Shown here in pieces: positions 1-12,755 of a stretch of DNA of 64,000 bases. Numbering within the stretch: position 1 is the stretch's first letter; each line of letters opens with the position of its first letter. This DNA comes from Brienomyrus brachyistius (Eukaryota > Chordata > Actinopteri > Osteoglossiformes > Mormyridae). Made by a program: the position numbers and the translations under genes. The stretch spans positions 24,042,461 through 24,106,460 of the forward strand of contig NC_064548.1 in NCBI RefSeq assembly GCF_023856365.1. Reading direction: 5' to 3'. The notes under the pieces are model-generated. The model saw only the letters and a program-made list of their open reading frames with translations. It did no database searches and was not told the origin of the DNA.

Positions 1-564
1 GGCACATAATTAGGCCTCATTGCTCTCAACAGAATTTCCACTGTCATTTAACTTTTTTTTTAGCCCTCAGTTCACCAGTCCTGTGCCAGTTGTCGTCAAT
101 TATTTATCAATTTTTACCCCCCTCCCACCCTTCCCATTACTCCTAAAAAGGATTTGTGACATCTCTTAATTACTAAGATTTGTTTTGGTGTGGAGAGTCC
201 AGAAGATCTCCCCCTAAACGATGAAGCACTGTGTGATTTGGGCCCCCTGTCTGCGATTATTCCCAGCTGGCCTGACCCCCCCTCCGACCTAGGAGGGCCA
301 TTTTCTGGGCTGATTTCACCACCAACAAGGTTAATGATAAAGATATGCCTTCATTTATTGAATGTTAAACAGAAGCAGCACATCAGAATTTTAACATATA
401 TTTAAATTCATTTATTAAATGTATTATATGCGGTCCCCACAAATGTCTCTGCTGACTGACACTGGAAATTTGCACACCAGCCATGTGTAGTGGGAGTCTA
501 CGCGGGATTGTTTGGGAAGCATTCAGCTCCTTGCAGGGAGCAGATTCTGGATACCCTGGCCTGT

Positions 565-691
565 ACTGAGATCTGAGGATGTGATTGGCTGGCCTGCACT
601 GACATTTGAGGATGCGATTGGCGGGCCAGCACTGAGATCTGAGGATGCAATTGGCTGGCCTGCTCGGAGATCTGAGGATGCGATTGGCTGC
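565..691. repeat. 33-bp tandem repeat, about 3.9 copies
   Basis: Unit starts actgagatctgaggatg and ends ggctggcctgc. Units begin at 565, 598, 631 and 664. Because 33 is a multiple of 3, open frames run through on both strands, but none looks like a protein. Confidence 0.9.
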
Positions 692-2055
692 TCCTTTCTC
701 CCGACCAATTCAAGTCGGAAATTCAAAAAATTGTCTTCCAGTTCAACATTGTTTGGGCCCAAGCAATAATTCATGTCATGATGGGGAGTTCTGTGCCACA
801 CTGACCACGGGGTTCTGGAAGGTTTGAAGAGCAGCACAATCATAGCCTCACCAGGCTGAATCGCTATCTGTTCCAGAGCCATTAGCTTAAACGCCTCCAG
901 GACCTACAGTGGTCAACTGTGTAATTTCATGATTTCACCCCGGTGAGCGTCTGACCTTATGAAGCGTAATTTATGCGTACCTGAGTGTCAGGCCAGTGGT
1001 CTGGCTGGCGAGCTGGACGCTTAGGGGCAAAGACAGGATCGTTAGCGCCACACAGGTGGGGGTCTGTGAACATAGATTCATTTCAGAACGATATCAACAG
1101 TAAAACCAACCGTAATGAGAAATGCCTTTTTTTGGAACCACTGTAAATAAATATAAGGCACTTTTCAGGAATTCCAGAAATGTGCAATAATACACAGAAT
1201 CTTAGGGTCGTGTTGTAGATTGACTAACGTGTGTTTAGTTAACTTCTCAGACATCCTCCATTTTACACTAACCCTACATCTACTGACTGCCCAGGAGGGT
1301 GTAATTCAGTGGGGGAAAAACAAATGAATTGAAATTTTTAAAAATGTAAAAGGACCTCTTACCCCCCTGTACTAAGCAGACGAGTTTCACGCTGGAGCTG
1401 TATTAGCTATGCATGACTGCCAGTGGCACATAGTAACTTGGCATAAACACAAATTATTTGTGCAGTACAATATGGCAGCGTGCGCCTTATAATTATGCAT
1501 TACTTTCCACTTTCATAATTGACTGGAACTATAAAGGAAGGTAGGTCAAAGGTCACCCGCATGAAGGGCAATGCATTTCAGTGTCTGACAGCTCAGTGTA
1601 CAGATGCAGGCTAAATTAGTTTTGCACACACAAAGAGAACATGCTAACCTTTCCATTAAAATCCCAAGCAAATGCCCTGGGGGGGGGGGGGGGGGGGGGC
1701 TTACACATACCTGGTTTAATTGAACCCAAATTTTAATTTTGTGTGTGTAATTTTCAGTTTGTAATTTCATAATGCAGAAAATACATTACATGGATCGTAA
1801 TATGGAAGGATCAAAAAAACTACTTAGTTACTATTAAGCATTCTCAAAAATGCCCCTTAAAATCACCCAAAAAGGGGCAGGGTTGACGTACCTGAAAAGT
1901 AGTTGTGCATGAATGTAATGTAATTAAAGTGAATCTCAGAAGCACTCCATCCGCCCAATGGGCTGTGGCTCCGCTCTCGACCATGACCACGAGTCCGTGT
2001 TCTTCGTCGCTCCGGTATTCCGGTTCCCAGCGGCCGATACCTCAGGTTGCCAGGG
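692..2055. other. intergenic, no gene seen
   Basis: AT-moderate sequence with no supportable coding exon. A 21-base G run lies at 1,679-1,699. Confidence 0.6.
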
Positions 2056-2063
2056 ATCTAGAG

Positions 2064-2256
2064 CAGGGGTGGCCAATCTTACCCAGAAAGGGCTGCTGTG
2101 TGTGCAGGTTTTTACTGCGACTCCCTAATTAGATGACTAATTAGAGGACTGATTGGCTGAAGAGTCCTCACACCTGGGAGTAAACAGCTGACTTAAAAGT
2201 TACCCCAAAAACCCACATACACGCTGGCCCTTTGCGGATAAGATTGGCCACCCCTG
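2064..2256. mobile_element. hAT-type MITE with 8-bp target duplication
   Basis: Ends are CAGGGGTGGCCAATCTTACC and the inverted match ...AAGATTGGCCACCCCTG. They are flanked by an exact 8-bp duplication, atctagag, at 2,056-2,063 and 2,257-2,264. It is 193 bp with no coding capacity. The right-hand duplication overlaps the first unit of the 50-bp minisatellite. Confidence 0.92.
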
Positions 2257-2260
2257 ATCT

Positions 2261-2824
2261 AGAGCATCTGCGGCCGTCCCACAGCTTCCAAGGCTCAGGA
2301 TGGCAGCTGCAGAGCGTCTGCGGCCGTCCCACAGCTTCTGAGGCTCAGGATGCTAACTGTAGAGCATCTGCGGCCGTCTCACAGCTTCCGAGGCTCAGGA
2401 TGCTAACTGCAGAGCATCTGCGGCCGTCTCACAGCTTCAGAGGCTCAGGATGCTAACTGCAGAGCATCTGCGGCCGTCCCACAGCTTCTGAGGCTCAGGA
2501 TGCTAACTGCAGAGCATCTGCGGCCGTCTCACAGCTTCCGAGGCTCAGGATGCTAACTGCAGAGCATCTGCGGCCGTCCCACAGCTTCCGAGGCTCAGGA
2601 TGCTAACTGCAGAGCATCTGCGGCCGTCCCACAGCTTCCGAGGCTCAGGATGCTAACTGCAGAGCATCTGCGGCCATCCCACAGCTTCCGAAGCTCAGGA
2701 TGCTAACTGTAGAGCATCTGCGGCCGTACCACAGCTTCTGAGGCTCAGGATGCTAACTGCAGAGCATCTGCGGCCGTCACACAGCTTCTGAGGCTCAGGA
2801 TGCTAACTGCAGAGCATCTGCGGC
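2261..2824. repeat. 50-bp minisatellite, 11.3 copies
   Basis: Unit begins agagcatctgcggccgtc and ends aggatgctaactgc. Exact 50-bp spacing from 2,261 to 2,811, with only a few substitutions per unit. A hAT MITE abuts its left end. Confidence 0.97.
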
Positions 2825-4684
2825 TGGGGAGAACAAGCCACTTCAGGTGGGGGCAGGGGGCCATACGGGCCTCCGGGGTGACGTCAAGAAACAAGTCCAT
2901 TCGTTCTCCTGTTCCTCATTACCATAATACAAAATGTACTTCTGTTTGTCCGTGTCCGTATCATCCTGCGTTACATGCTGCTGCCTGCTGTTCTACTCAG
3001 AGCTGGTCTTCCATCGTCCTCTGGTTGTTTCACAAGGAACATCTATGAGTGAACATCTCTTGCATCATGCATCGTTTGAGGGTGTATTGGTGAGAGTTAC
3101 GTGGAGCGTAAGTATCTGCGGATGAGCAGATCTTTCTCACGGTGACCTGTCCTGCCCTGTAAACAGTGAGAGGGACCCTCCCTCGCACCAGACAAAGTGA
3201 TTCAGATCAGCTCACCAAGTCACCGGCTTTCAAATGACTCACCATACTTGTTGGCTGCCCCTCCCCCATTCCTGACAATAATCCACACAACCCCCTTTGG
3301 CTAAAGGGTCCCCTTTTATAAACAAGCTAACAGTGTTCATGGATTTTCATCCTTATAGCAAGGTGAGGTGTTCGGTGACCCTCTGTGCCCAAACACATTG
3401 AATTGCCTTTCAAGACCACGGGTGGGAGTCGAGGCCCGCCCCCGCACATACTGAGCTTAAACAGCGGCGTGGTTTTCCGGAGGGGAGATCCTGAGCAGCG
3501 CAACAATGCGAAGTAGGAAGTGCAGGAATGCAGAGGGCCTCCTCGGCCAGTTTCAGTCCGCCTGGAATATCCCGGCAAGCCTCGGACGCGGATCCCGTCC
3601 CCAGCTCGCACCGCCATGCCCGTGAAGAATGTGCCTTGTGCTCGGGCCGCGTGAAGCTAACTCCATCCCACTAACAATTAGCGCCACACAGGGCGACATT
3701 GTCACCCCCACACCAGCCACACTGATGTCTTTGTGGCCCCAGGCGCCTGTCTTGGGGGGGGGATGAGGAAAGGAAAGTATTTTCGCTTGAGTCACCGGCT
3801 GCAGCCTTGTTTAGTGCTTCACTGGAAAATACTTTGAAGTCGGGGGCGCTAATCGAGAGACGAAAACAAAACTGAAAAGAGAGTCAGGACCAAAAGTTGG
3901 GGGCACACAGGGCGGGCATTCAGGTCGTTAATCTGTTTATTGAGCCGCAGTCCGTCCACAATCCTGGTCCGTGTCGATGTTTCCTGTTTATGAGCCTTTC
4001 CTGGAAGCATAATATAAACGAGGCGCTGCAGTGAAGCCCTCGCAGCTGGCAGCCCGAGCCGCTCATCCCCGTAAACATGAACAGAGAGAAGCTCAGATTT
4101 TTTTTTTTACAGCCGGTGTCCGCAGGTGCGCCAGAGGACATGTAAAAAAGTGTCGGTCACGTCTGCCATTTCCCGCCAGCCTGCCTCCGCCTCGAGGCCC
4201 ACGGGACGCGCGGGGCAATCTGTCGCTCTCCAGCACCGTTGCCGATAACGACCAGGGCCTGCAGCGAGCTGCGGATGACAGTGAGAATTCGATACTCAGC
4301 GCAGAGACTCGAAAGCAAAGGGCCACGCGGGTGTCACCGGGTGGGGGGTCATCAGCTGTCCAAGCAGCAAATGGTATTACAGAGAATGACGACAGTAACA
4401 TTTACAAGACATTTAAAGCACAGGAACAACGGAAACCCGGCCCTTTAAGCGAGAATGAAACACTGATTAGTAAAAATATTGCAGGCACGATCTCCACTTT
4501 CATCCAAGCCCCACTTTACAATAATCAGTGGCCAGTTTATCAATCAATCAATCAATCAATCATAATTTAAATAGCACTGTTTCAACCACAGGGTTTACAA
4601 AGTGCTTAACCGACATGAAAAAAGAAAGGAATTAAATCAAGCATAACAATAATCACAGAAAAAGTAAAAATAAAATCATTTTAA
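2825..4684. other. intergenic, no gene seen; one 179-codon open frame without homology
   Basis: An open frame at 4,031-4,570 (+) is the longest outside repeats in this part. Its composition is biased (poly-T read as Phe, Gly/Arg/Ser-rich), it runs into a (CAAT)n stretch, and no domain is recognisable. I treat it as noncoding. Confidence 0.55.
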
Positions 4685-4880
4685 TAGGTGCACCTCGGGT
4701 CTCTGCCTCTTGCCCATAGGTGTGCATGTGAGAGTGTATGGTGTGTGAGTGTGCCCTCTGATGGGCCGGCCCCCCATCCTGGGTTGTTCCCTGCCTCGTG
4801 CCCATTGCTTCCGGGATAGGCTCCGGACCCTCTGCGACCCAGTAGGATAAGCGGTTTGGAAAATGGATGGATGGATGGTT
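4685..4880 (+). repeat. tRNA-derived SINE with ATGG tail, 3' part
   Basis: Reads gatgggccggccccccatcc ... gcttccgggataggctccgg ... gcggtttggaaaatggatgg, ending in an (ATGG)n tail. The same body occurs at 32.2, 37.8 and 51.9 kb. Confidence 0.8.
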
Positions 4881-5454
4881 GGAGGTGCACCTCAGTCACG
4901 TGAAAGTGTTTTGCCCAAACTATTTAAATTGTTTCCATTTAAAAGTACTGACTGCCATTTTATATATGTGGGAAGGGTCTTCATGCACCTGCCCCTCTGT
5001 TTACTAATGCAAACATTCTACTCATTTATTCTACAGCAAATCACATGACTGCAACTGAATATACACAGTACAGCATGTGAACAGGATCAAGATGTTTAGC
5101 TACTGGCCAGCTGTGGGGTGATTGGTGTTGCCAGACCTGGTCAGTCTGGTGTCTCAGAAAACATCCGTTCTGGTGTTTTCACATACTACAGCATCTGGAG
5201 TTTATAGAGAGTCAATGATATTTCGATAGCTGAAGACGCCTTGTCAATGAGAGATGTCAGAGGAAAATGGCCAGCCTAGTTAAGGCTAACTGAAAGGCTA
5301 TAAGTGCAGAAATAACAGCCCAGTACAATAGTGCTGTGCATAATGGCACATTAACCCAAAAGTGGTTCTAGAAGTGAAAGTGGACTTTACCTGGGGTCAG
5401 CTAGGTGCACCTAACAACAGCGTCTGCAACTTTGGTAGAATTTTCAATTGGAGA

Positions 5455-5625
5455 CAAGTCTGCACACACATTTACATGTATGTAAGAGTTTTATTACCTT
5501 GTAAAGAGCATGTAGGCTTTGCAAACCACCCCAACAATTTTCACGTAGCTAATGCTAGATTGCGTGAGAGTCAGTGTGAGTTTTCCGCCAGTAGCGGGAG
5601 AGTTGGCGGCTTTTCTGCGATTCCT
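5455..5625. repeat. second copy of the GGCTGCCAAC-ended element, partial
   Basis: Shares ttattaccttgtaaagagca, aaaccaccccaacaattttc, gtagctaatg and a gagagttggcggc end with 63,085-63,285. The left terminus is not recognisable. Confidence 0.5.
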
Positions 5626-8600
5626 ACAGTCACATCAGCCCTTTCCGGGATTTAGCCAAAACACACACACTGACTGGCAAATATGAGCAGTTACTGGTGC
5701 TGGTGTGATTGTTTTCGGCGAGCTGTGCGAGCCACGTCCGGTCTCCTGTGCTCGCTTATGTAATGCACTTTTAACAAGCACCTAAATACAATCTCTGGGG
5801 ATGGACAGGAGGCCCCATTCTTGTCTACGTTGTCGAGACAACGGCCAGGAACAGCCATCTACCTGCTATTTGGGAGAAGAAAAAAGAAAAAAAACGATGA
5901 AACCGCAGTTACAAAGCCCCCCCCCCCCCCCCAGACCTTCTGAAGCGGCTGCTCTGTTAAAGGTCAGTCTGCTATCTGCATGACAGCAGCGATGTCTTTC
6001 GCTCGTGGTTCTGGTGTTTGCAGTGGAATTCCACGCACTTCACAGCTCTGGCGGCGGCTTCCAGTGATTAATGACAGTGAATGACACCAGCAGAGAAGCC
6101 TGCTTTGACTTGAGGTGCAAAATACACTCGCGGGAGTTTTACAATCACATTGTAGAGGAGGTGGGACCAAAGCATCTGACTGGTTGGTCCCACGTCCTCT
6201 AGTTGCTTGGATGCACATCATCTACAATCTGGTTGGCTCGCTCTTTGAACCAATCATTTTTCCTTCTGCCCTGTGAACATTTTTGTTTAAAAAAATTAAG
6301 TACGGTGTTGTGGGTGCAGTGAGATTGAAGGGCGCAGTGAAGTTCCTCCAGCCTTGCAAGGGGGTGGGCGTGGATGGGGGGGGGGTACCGCCACCACCAG
6401 CATTTGCCGGGAAAGAAGGTGAATGTTGAAGATGGAAGGAAGGATGCTTCGAGATCTTTAGAGAACTTCAACAACAAATCTGGATATCGGAGAGTGCTTT
6501 GCAAAAGCCGAAAGCTAAACTCAGTCATAAGGTCAGAATACACCGAAGCCAAACAGGCAGACATGTTTACCAGACTGGCCGTCTGAGGGCCAGAAACTGC
6601 CAGTCCTTCTACCGGGGCCGCGGATCCATTTAAATGCCTCTTTGGCTTTGGTACACTTCAGTTTAGTACAGAGAATCAAGGTTCTGAACCATTTCAGCAG
6701 AAATTCTAAGTGGTGCATTCAACTGACAGCAGCATAATCTCTGCATAAAGTAAAAAAACGGTATAATGTAGAGATTCAACAGGAAGACGCATTATGGAGG
6801 TGAATATCACGGGAAATGATACCTGATTTCATTTCACGGGATGGCGTGTCAGACAGGTGGCTGCATCACGCTCCTCATTTACCACATTTACCCCCACCGG
6901 GGTCACCCCGGGCCAACCTTGAGTGACCCCTGGCTGAAGAGTGAAAGCGGACATAGGAATGAGACCGCCTGCGTATCCTCGGGGTAACTGCCAGAGCTGA
7001 ATGACAGTCTGTTTTCCCACAGCCCAGCACCCGTAACTGTCACGGGGGAGGGGGGGTAACTGACATACAGGGCATATACACCCACAATGTTTGCCTAACC
7101 GTCATAAGCGCGTTCATAAACGATGCTTTAATTAGTCTTAATTAGAATTTGTACAAGTCAGCAGGGAAGGCACAGCCCATAAGATGGAAGCCCCAGACCT
7201 TGTACCCCCACATCCAGGACTCTGGGAATAGGACTGACAGAACGCTAAATTGACTGATCAGATTTTAAATTCATTAATTAAAAGGAAAGGGCCTCATTAG
7301 TGGGAGGAAAGGCGAGAGCTGCGGAGAAAGACACCGGCTCGGTAGCAGAATATTAACGAGCTGAATCAACGGCCCTGCCTCGAATGGCTTCACTCAGATC
7401 CCGTGGGTCCACGCGATTGGTCTATTCCACGATGGGGACAGCCAATGGCCAACTCCAGATCTCAAATGTGATGCAGAGGATGTTCAGACAGAGATGCAAA
7501 CGGGTTAATTTCATAAATATATTCAAAGCTTAAAGGCAAAGTAGCCTCAGGTTCCATAAAAGAGCGAACATAGTGAACGGTTAATACAACATGGAGAAAG
7601 TGATGGGGGTCAGACCACTACATGCTGGTCTCTGAGACATGCAAACTGGACGGGTCTAATTATCACACCCCTTTGCTGGGAGCAACGCCTCGCCTCCTCA
7701 TTCCCATACCAGGAAAAGTCCACACATATATTGTTTCTAAGTATAATATAATTAATGGGAAACACCATGCTGACTCATTCAAAACCCACTCTGCTCTGAA
7801 ATTACTGTAATAATTAACAAATTAATTAAAAGCAGCTAAGGCAGATTTTAAATTGGTGAATGTAACCCAATGATGTACAGCTAAGCAGATTAATGATTGG
7901 TGCCCATCACCAGAACGTTGTGTGTTTGAATCCCATGACCTGCAGAGTAATTTTATGACCATTAGTCCTTCAGAGAAGTGTAGACTGGATACCATTACAT
8001 GGCCGACAAACCGGGGGTTATGGGTAGCAATTAAACAGAAGAGCGTATGCTATTTACCATCCAAGCTCATCTTCTGGTTTGAGCTTTGTCCTGAGCTCTG
8101 GCCCCAATTTTCCAAAATCGGGGTACCAATCTCATGCCTAACAGCCAGTGATGAATGCAGGTTACCTCTCTGTCTAAACGCCATCTGCTAGATGAAGTAC
8201 AAAACACCCCGCATTTGATACATCAGAAGGAAGCACCGGGTGGGAAATGGGTACCGACTCGCTGGCGGAATGCAAGGCTCCACGTCAGCCCTCGCATAAG
8301 TCCAGGGAACGCTATCGCTAACAATGGATGGCGCCCCAATCAAGACCTTTCCATTAAACACCACTTATACTGTAGAAAAATAGGAGAGAGGACTTGGGAA
8401 ATCAGAAGACCACATTCAAATATTTTCATCAAAGCTTATTTTTAAGCATCTTTCATAATTAAGTGCTACATCATGTACCTGCAAACAGCAGTACACTGGG
8501 AGCTTGAGTGTAATACCGTTCTGTGGAGCTCATGTCGAGAGCCACCTCGCCTCTTTGATCTTTCTCCTTGAGCCTGGCATGATTTATTAACCTCTTTCCC

Positions 8601-10862
8601 CAGCTCTGCCTCGGGGGGCTATTTTCAGTGTAAAACCTGGGTACCCTCATGTTCTCCTGCCATTTTGAGCTCCACCCCACAAGTCCGAACAAGCTGATGG
8701 CCACTTCCCATTGGACAAAAAATAGTTCAATTTAATTTTCCCATTATGGACAAGTATTCCATTACGCAACTGCATTGAAGATCTTCCTTCAAAAGAAGCT
8801 TTTCATTCACTTAAGGCCATTATCTGAGGCAAACATACATTAAGGGAGACCATCATCTCTGAATTCAATAGCTGCTGAAATCTCTCCTGGCTGAGCAGGA
8901 AAAAAAAAGATCCCAACAGAAAAGAATTTATCTGTCAATTCTGTTAGGATTTTTGTGGTAAACTGGATACACAAGTAGAATGACGGCCATTAATAGTATT
9001 TGCACCATACTAGCTAACTAGGAAAAACTTTGTAATTTCACATTTGTGAAAAAATGTGATTTGTGATTTGGCCAGCAGGGGGTACAATGAGTAAGGGTGG
9101 GGATTTTTAATTAAGGTATTGAGACTTCAAGTCATTAAAAGGGCATGTATTTTACTGCAACTGCTTTCGCAAAACATTAAGCTGTAAATAGGCGTGAAAC
9201 TGCTGGGAACAGAAGTTCAGATTTGAAAAAAATATATGCTTGTTAGAAGTTTCTCTGGCTAGCGATGTCAGCGACACTGTAAAAAAAAAAACACCATTGT
9301 TAACACGGTAAACAGCAGTGGCACTGCCCACCTGGTCATGCACCAATGATGTGGTCCGTCCAGACATGTTACAGGCGTCCTTTGCCAAGTCATCACCTGT
9401 GACATCTGTGCCGATGTGTCTCAGATATTCCTCTCTGTGGTTTGTCGTACAAATTGAAGGTCAGCGGCTCGGTGGCACAGGCCCAGAGATGATGTTCACT
9501 CCTGCTGTGGTCCCCTCCCTCCTGATCTATGCCTCCCGCAGCTGCCGGCCATGCGTCCGCCGGGAGATTGGCGTCTGAAAACTGCGATCGCCTGGTCATT
9601 TGCATGCAAACCCCGATTGGACCGTCCCCAGATGACCAATTAGAGGGCGCGGATGGCGGCCAAGGGGCTAGGGCTGCAGGCTGTGACAGGCGGCCCGGTC
9701 TGTGTCTGCAGGGGCGCGGAAAGTGGACCCATGTGAGATTGTGGGGGGGGGGTGCATGACTCCCTGATCTAAGCTGTCATTGGCCTGCTCCTCTTTTTCA
9801 GGCAGTCATCACCCAGGGCCGGGAGCAGCCTTAGAAGTGAAATATCACAACCCCCCCCCCCCCCCACACACACACACACACACACACGATGCCAAGACTT
9901 AATGTCCAATATTACTGACTCTGTCTGCATTCAACACTGTCAATAGCCGGCAATCACAAAGACACTGAAGAAACAGGAACATCAGTACAGCATAAGCGAC
10001 TATATAAGCGGGACCCATTCTAACTGCTCTGATATCCAGCCCAAAGGTTTTATCTCACAGCATGAAGCTACCTGTGAATTCAAGAATTAACAGGGCTGTA
10101 AGGGTCCTGATGTTTTTTTTGTTTTTTTAATGAGCTAAGAAGCTGTGGAAAACCGAGCAGGGACTGTAGGCAGTAATGCTGATAAATCAGATCAACATCA
10201 TAAATGGTGCTGGTGAATGATGATTAATTTTCTATTATTTCAGGCTGCATGGTGCGTGGCCTTGGTAAGATGACCAGCAAGGAGCAGGGCCGGGGGGGCA
10301 TGCAGCGTCGGGGGGTCAGTTCTGGATTCTCCCCAAAATCAGGGACGGAAACACAATGTGCTCTAGATCATGAGAATCTTCATCATAATTATTAAGCATC
10401 ATTTTTCAGCATCTGAAATCACAGCACCACTCTATACATAACAAGAAGAAGCCCTTTCTAAAGCAAATGCATGACAGAAGTTTCAGCCAGAGGTGATACT
10501 AGACCATCACAACTGGGGGGCCACACTGGGGCCGCGGCTCTGCTGTTCTTTGAGTGTCACCTACACTAGACTGCCAGCAATAAGAAGCAAAAGAGAACTT
10601 TGAAAAGTTATTTATGCAATGATTTGCAGTTACATTTTACCCAGAAAATATTATGCCATATATAAATGTAAATAATAAATTATTATTATTATTCATTTAT
10701 TTCAGACCCAAGTAGCACACGTATTTAGGGGGGTATACATGTCATAGGGGCACTTCCTCCCCCCCCAGAACCGCCCCTGAGCTTAACAATATATCCATCC
10801 AGCTGGTTCCCATCCATCTTTCAAACCCATTTATCCTGGACAGGGTCACAGTAAGCACCAGG
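5626..10862. other. gene desert
   Basis: No exon with splice context and homology was found on either strand. Contains poly-C at 5,917-5,932 and 9,851-9,865 (the latter followed by a CA repeat) and one possible SINE head near 7.9 kb. Confidence 0.6.
7865..7980 (+). repeat. possible degenerate tRNA-like SINE head
   Basis: Reads gattggtgcccatcaccaga and gtgtgtttgaatcccatgac, a B-box-like element with a plausible upstream A box. Single diverged copy. Confidence 0.35.
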
Positions 10863-11085
10863 ACAGGATGCCAGTCCATCACAGGGCACAAGGCAGGAGG
10901 GCACCCCGGACAGGATGCCAGTCCATCACAGGGCACAAGGCAGGAGGGCACCCCGGACAGGATGCCAGTCCATCACAGGGCACAAGGCAGGAGGGCACCC
11001 CGGACAGGATGCCAGTCCATCACAGTGCACAAGGCAGGAGGGCACCCCGGACAGGATGCCATTCCATCACAAGGCACCCACCCAT
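10863..11085. repeat. 47-bp minisatellite, about 4.7 copies
   Basis: Unit begins acaggatgccagtccatcac and ends gggcaccccgg. Starts at 10,863, 10,910, 10,957, 11,004 and 11,051. The unit resembles the 3' body of the ATGG-tailed SINE, and a matching flank (cccatttatcctggacaggg) precedes it. Confidence 0.95.
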
Positions 11086-11992
11086 ATTAAAACCTACATT
11101 TGTCACATGAAAAAAATATATATTCTGCTTAATGGAAAAGCACAACAGATAATGGATAACAGCAGGTTTTATAGCTTACAATGGGCCTAAAATGAAGCCA
11201 CATTTAGTTAAATCCAAATACAGGTCTCCTTACTCGACTCCATGCATTCATGGGGACAGACAAAACACAAGAGTCCACTGAATGTTTCATTCCATGTTTC
11301 AGGAAGCCACGAGCGACGGTGGAGAGCACCTTAACTGGGAAACATTGCTGTAAAAGAAAAAACTTTTAAGAGGTTATCTGAAGTGAGCCGTAACGATGCC
11401 TGGCTAAGTGAAGACAAAGTGGTTTAACTACCTACTGCTCTGAAATCCACTGAATGCGATGCCGCAGGTGAGAATTGGGTCTGTTTTTAGTTATTTTAAG
11501 AACCTTGCAAGTGACTGGCCCTCTATCCTGTCCTTGATATTTCTATTCCACTTGGACCAGTCCATCCCTGGCAGCGGGAGGCACAAACCATTTGCGATCC
11601 AGCCTCCAGGGAAGCAGAGGTTTCGGGGGTAGTTGCTAAGAAGAAAGGGAGGCGGGACATGCTGGCCCCACCCTCCTCCAGCCAGCCATGGTGCTGCTCC
11701 CCGGTCCTCACTAAATTAACCCGAGCAGAGAGGCCCTAGGCCCCCGGAGCTTCTGAAGTGGCTTCATGGGGGGGGGGGGGGGGCCCTTTTATCCCACTCA
11801 TAAAGGACCCTGCAGATGGAGGGGGAGGGGGGCTGCAGCCTGAGGATGGGACCCGGGCAGCACGCGGCCTCTCTAATGGGGTCAGCGCTGAAAGCCTTCG
11901 GAGAAGGTCACCAATAACCTAGGTTCTGTCACCTTATAATCTAGCAGGAGGACCTCCAGCAAGCCGGGCCGGGAGCCAGGAAACAGCCAGCA

Positions 11993-12755
11993 GCACAAGG
12001 CAGAGCCGAACGTGGAGGACGGCACGAGGCAGAGCCGAACGCGGAAGATGGCACGAGGCAGAGCAAAACACGGAGGACGGCACGAGGCAGAGCCGAAAGC
12101 GGAAGATGGCACGAGGCAGAGCAAAACACGGAGGACGGCACGAGGCAGAGCCGAAAGCGGAAGATGGCAGGAGGCAGAGCCGAACGCGGAAGATGGCACG
12201 AGGCAGAGCAAAACACGGAGGACGGCACGAGGCAGAGCCGAAAGCGCAAGATGGCACGAGGCAGAGCCGAAAGCGGAAGATGGCAAGAGGCAGAGCCGAA
12301 AGCGGAAGATGGCAAGAGGCAGAGCAAAACACGGAGGACGGCACGAGGCAGAGCCGAAAGCGGAAGATGGCATGAGGCAGAGCAAAACACGGAGGACGGC
12401 ACGAGGCAGAGCCAAAAGCGGAAGATGGCACGAGGCAGAGCAAAACACGGAGGATGGCACAAGGCAGAGCAAAACACGGAGGATGGCACGAGGCAGAGCC
12501 GAAAGCGGAAGATGGCACGAGGCAGAGCCGAAAGCGGAAGATGGCACGAGGCAGAGCCGAAAGCGGAAGATGGCATGAGGCAGAGCAAAACACGGAGGAC
12601 GGCACGAGGCAGAGCCGAAAGCGGAAGATGGCACGAGGCAGAGCCGAAAACGGAAGATGGCACGAGGCAGAGCCAAACACGAAGGACGGCAAGAGGCAGA
12701 GCCGAAAGCGGAAGATGGCAAGAGGCAGAGCAAAACATGGAGGACAGCACGAGGC
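11993..12755. repeat. 29-bp minisatellite, 26 copies
   Basis: Unit begins gcacgaggcagagc. Two main variants alternate irregularly: one continues cgaaagcggaagatg, the other aaaacacggaggacg. Since 29 is not a multiple of 3, any stop-free unit opens all three frames on a strand, giving long artefactual frames (up to 316 codons). Confidence 0.97.

Noticed and set aside
1905..2060. Possible minus-strand exon ending in a donor-like cag|gtacgt
   Set aside because: Only a short frame with no recognisable homology and no partner exon.
2232..2824. CRISPR-like array
   Set aside because: Units are contiguous 50-bp copies without unique spacers, in a vertebrate genome. It is a minisatellite.
4031..4570. 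179-codon plus-strand frame as a novel gene
   Set aside because: Biased composition, reads through poly-T and (CAAT)n sequence, has no recognisable domain, and has overlapping frames of similar length on the other strand.
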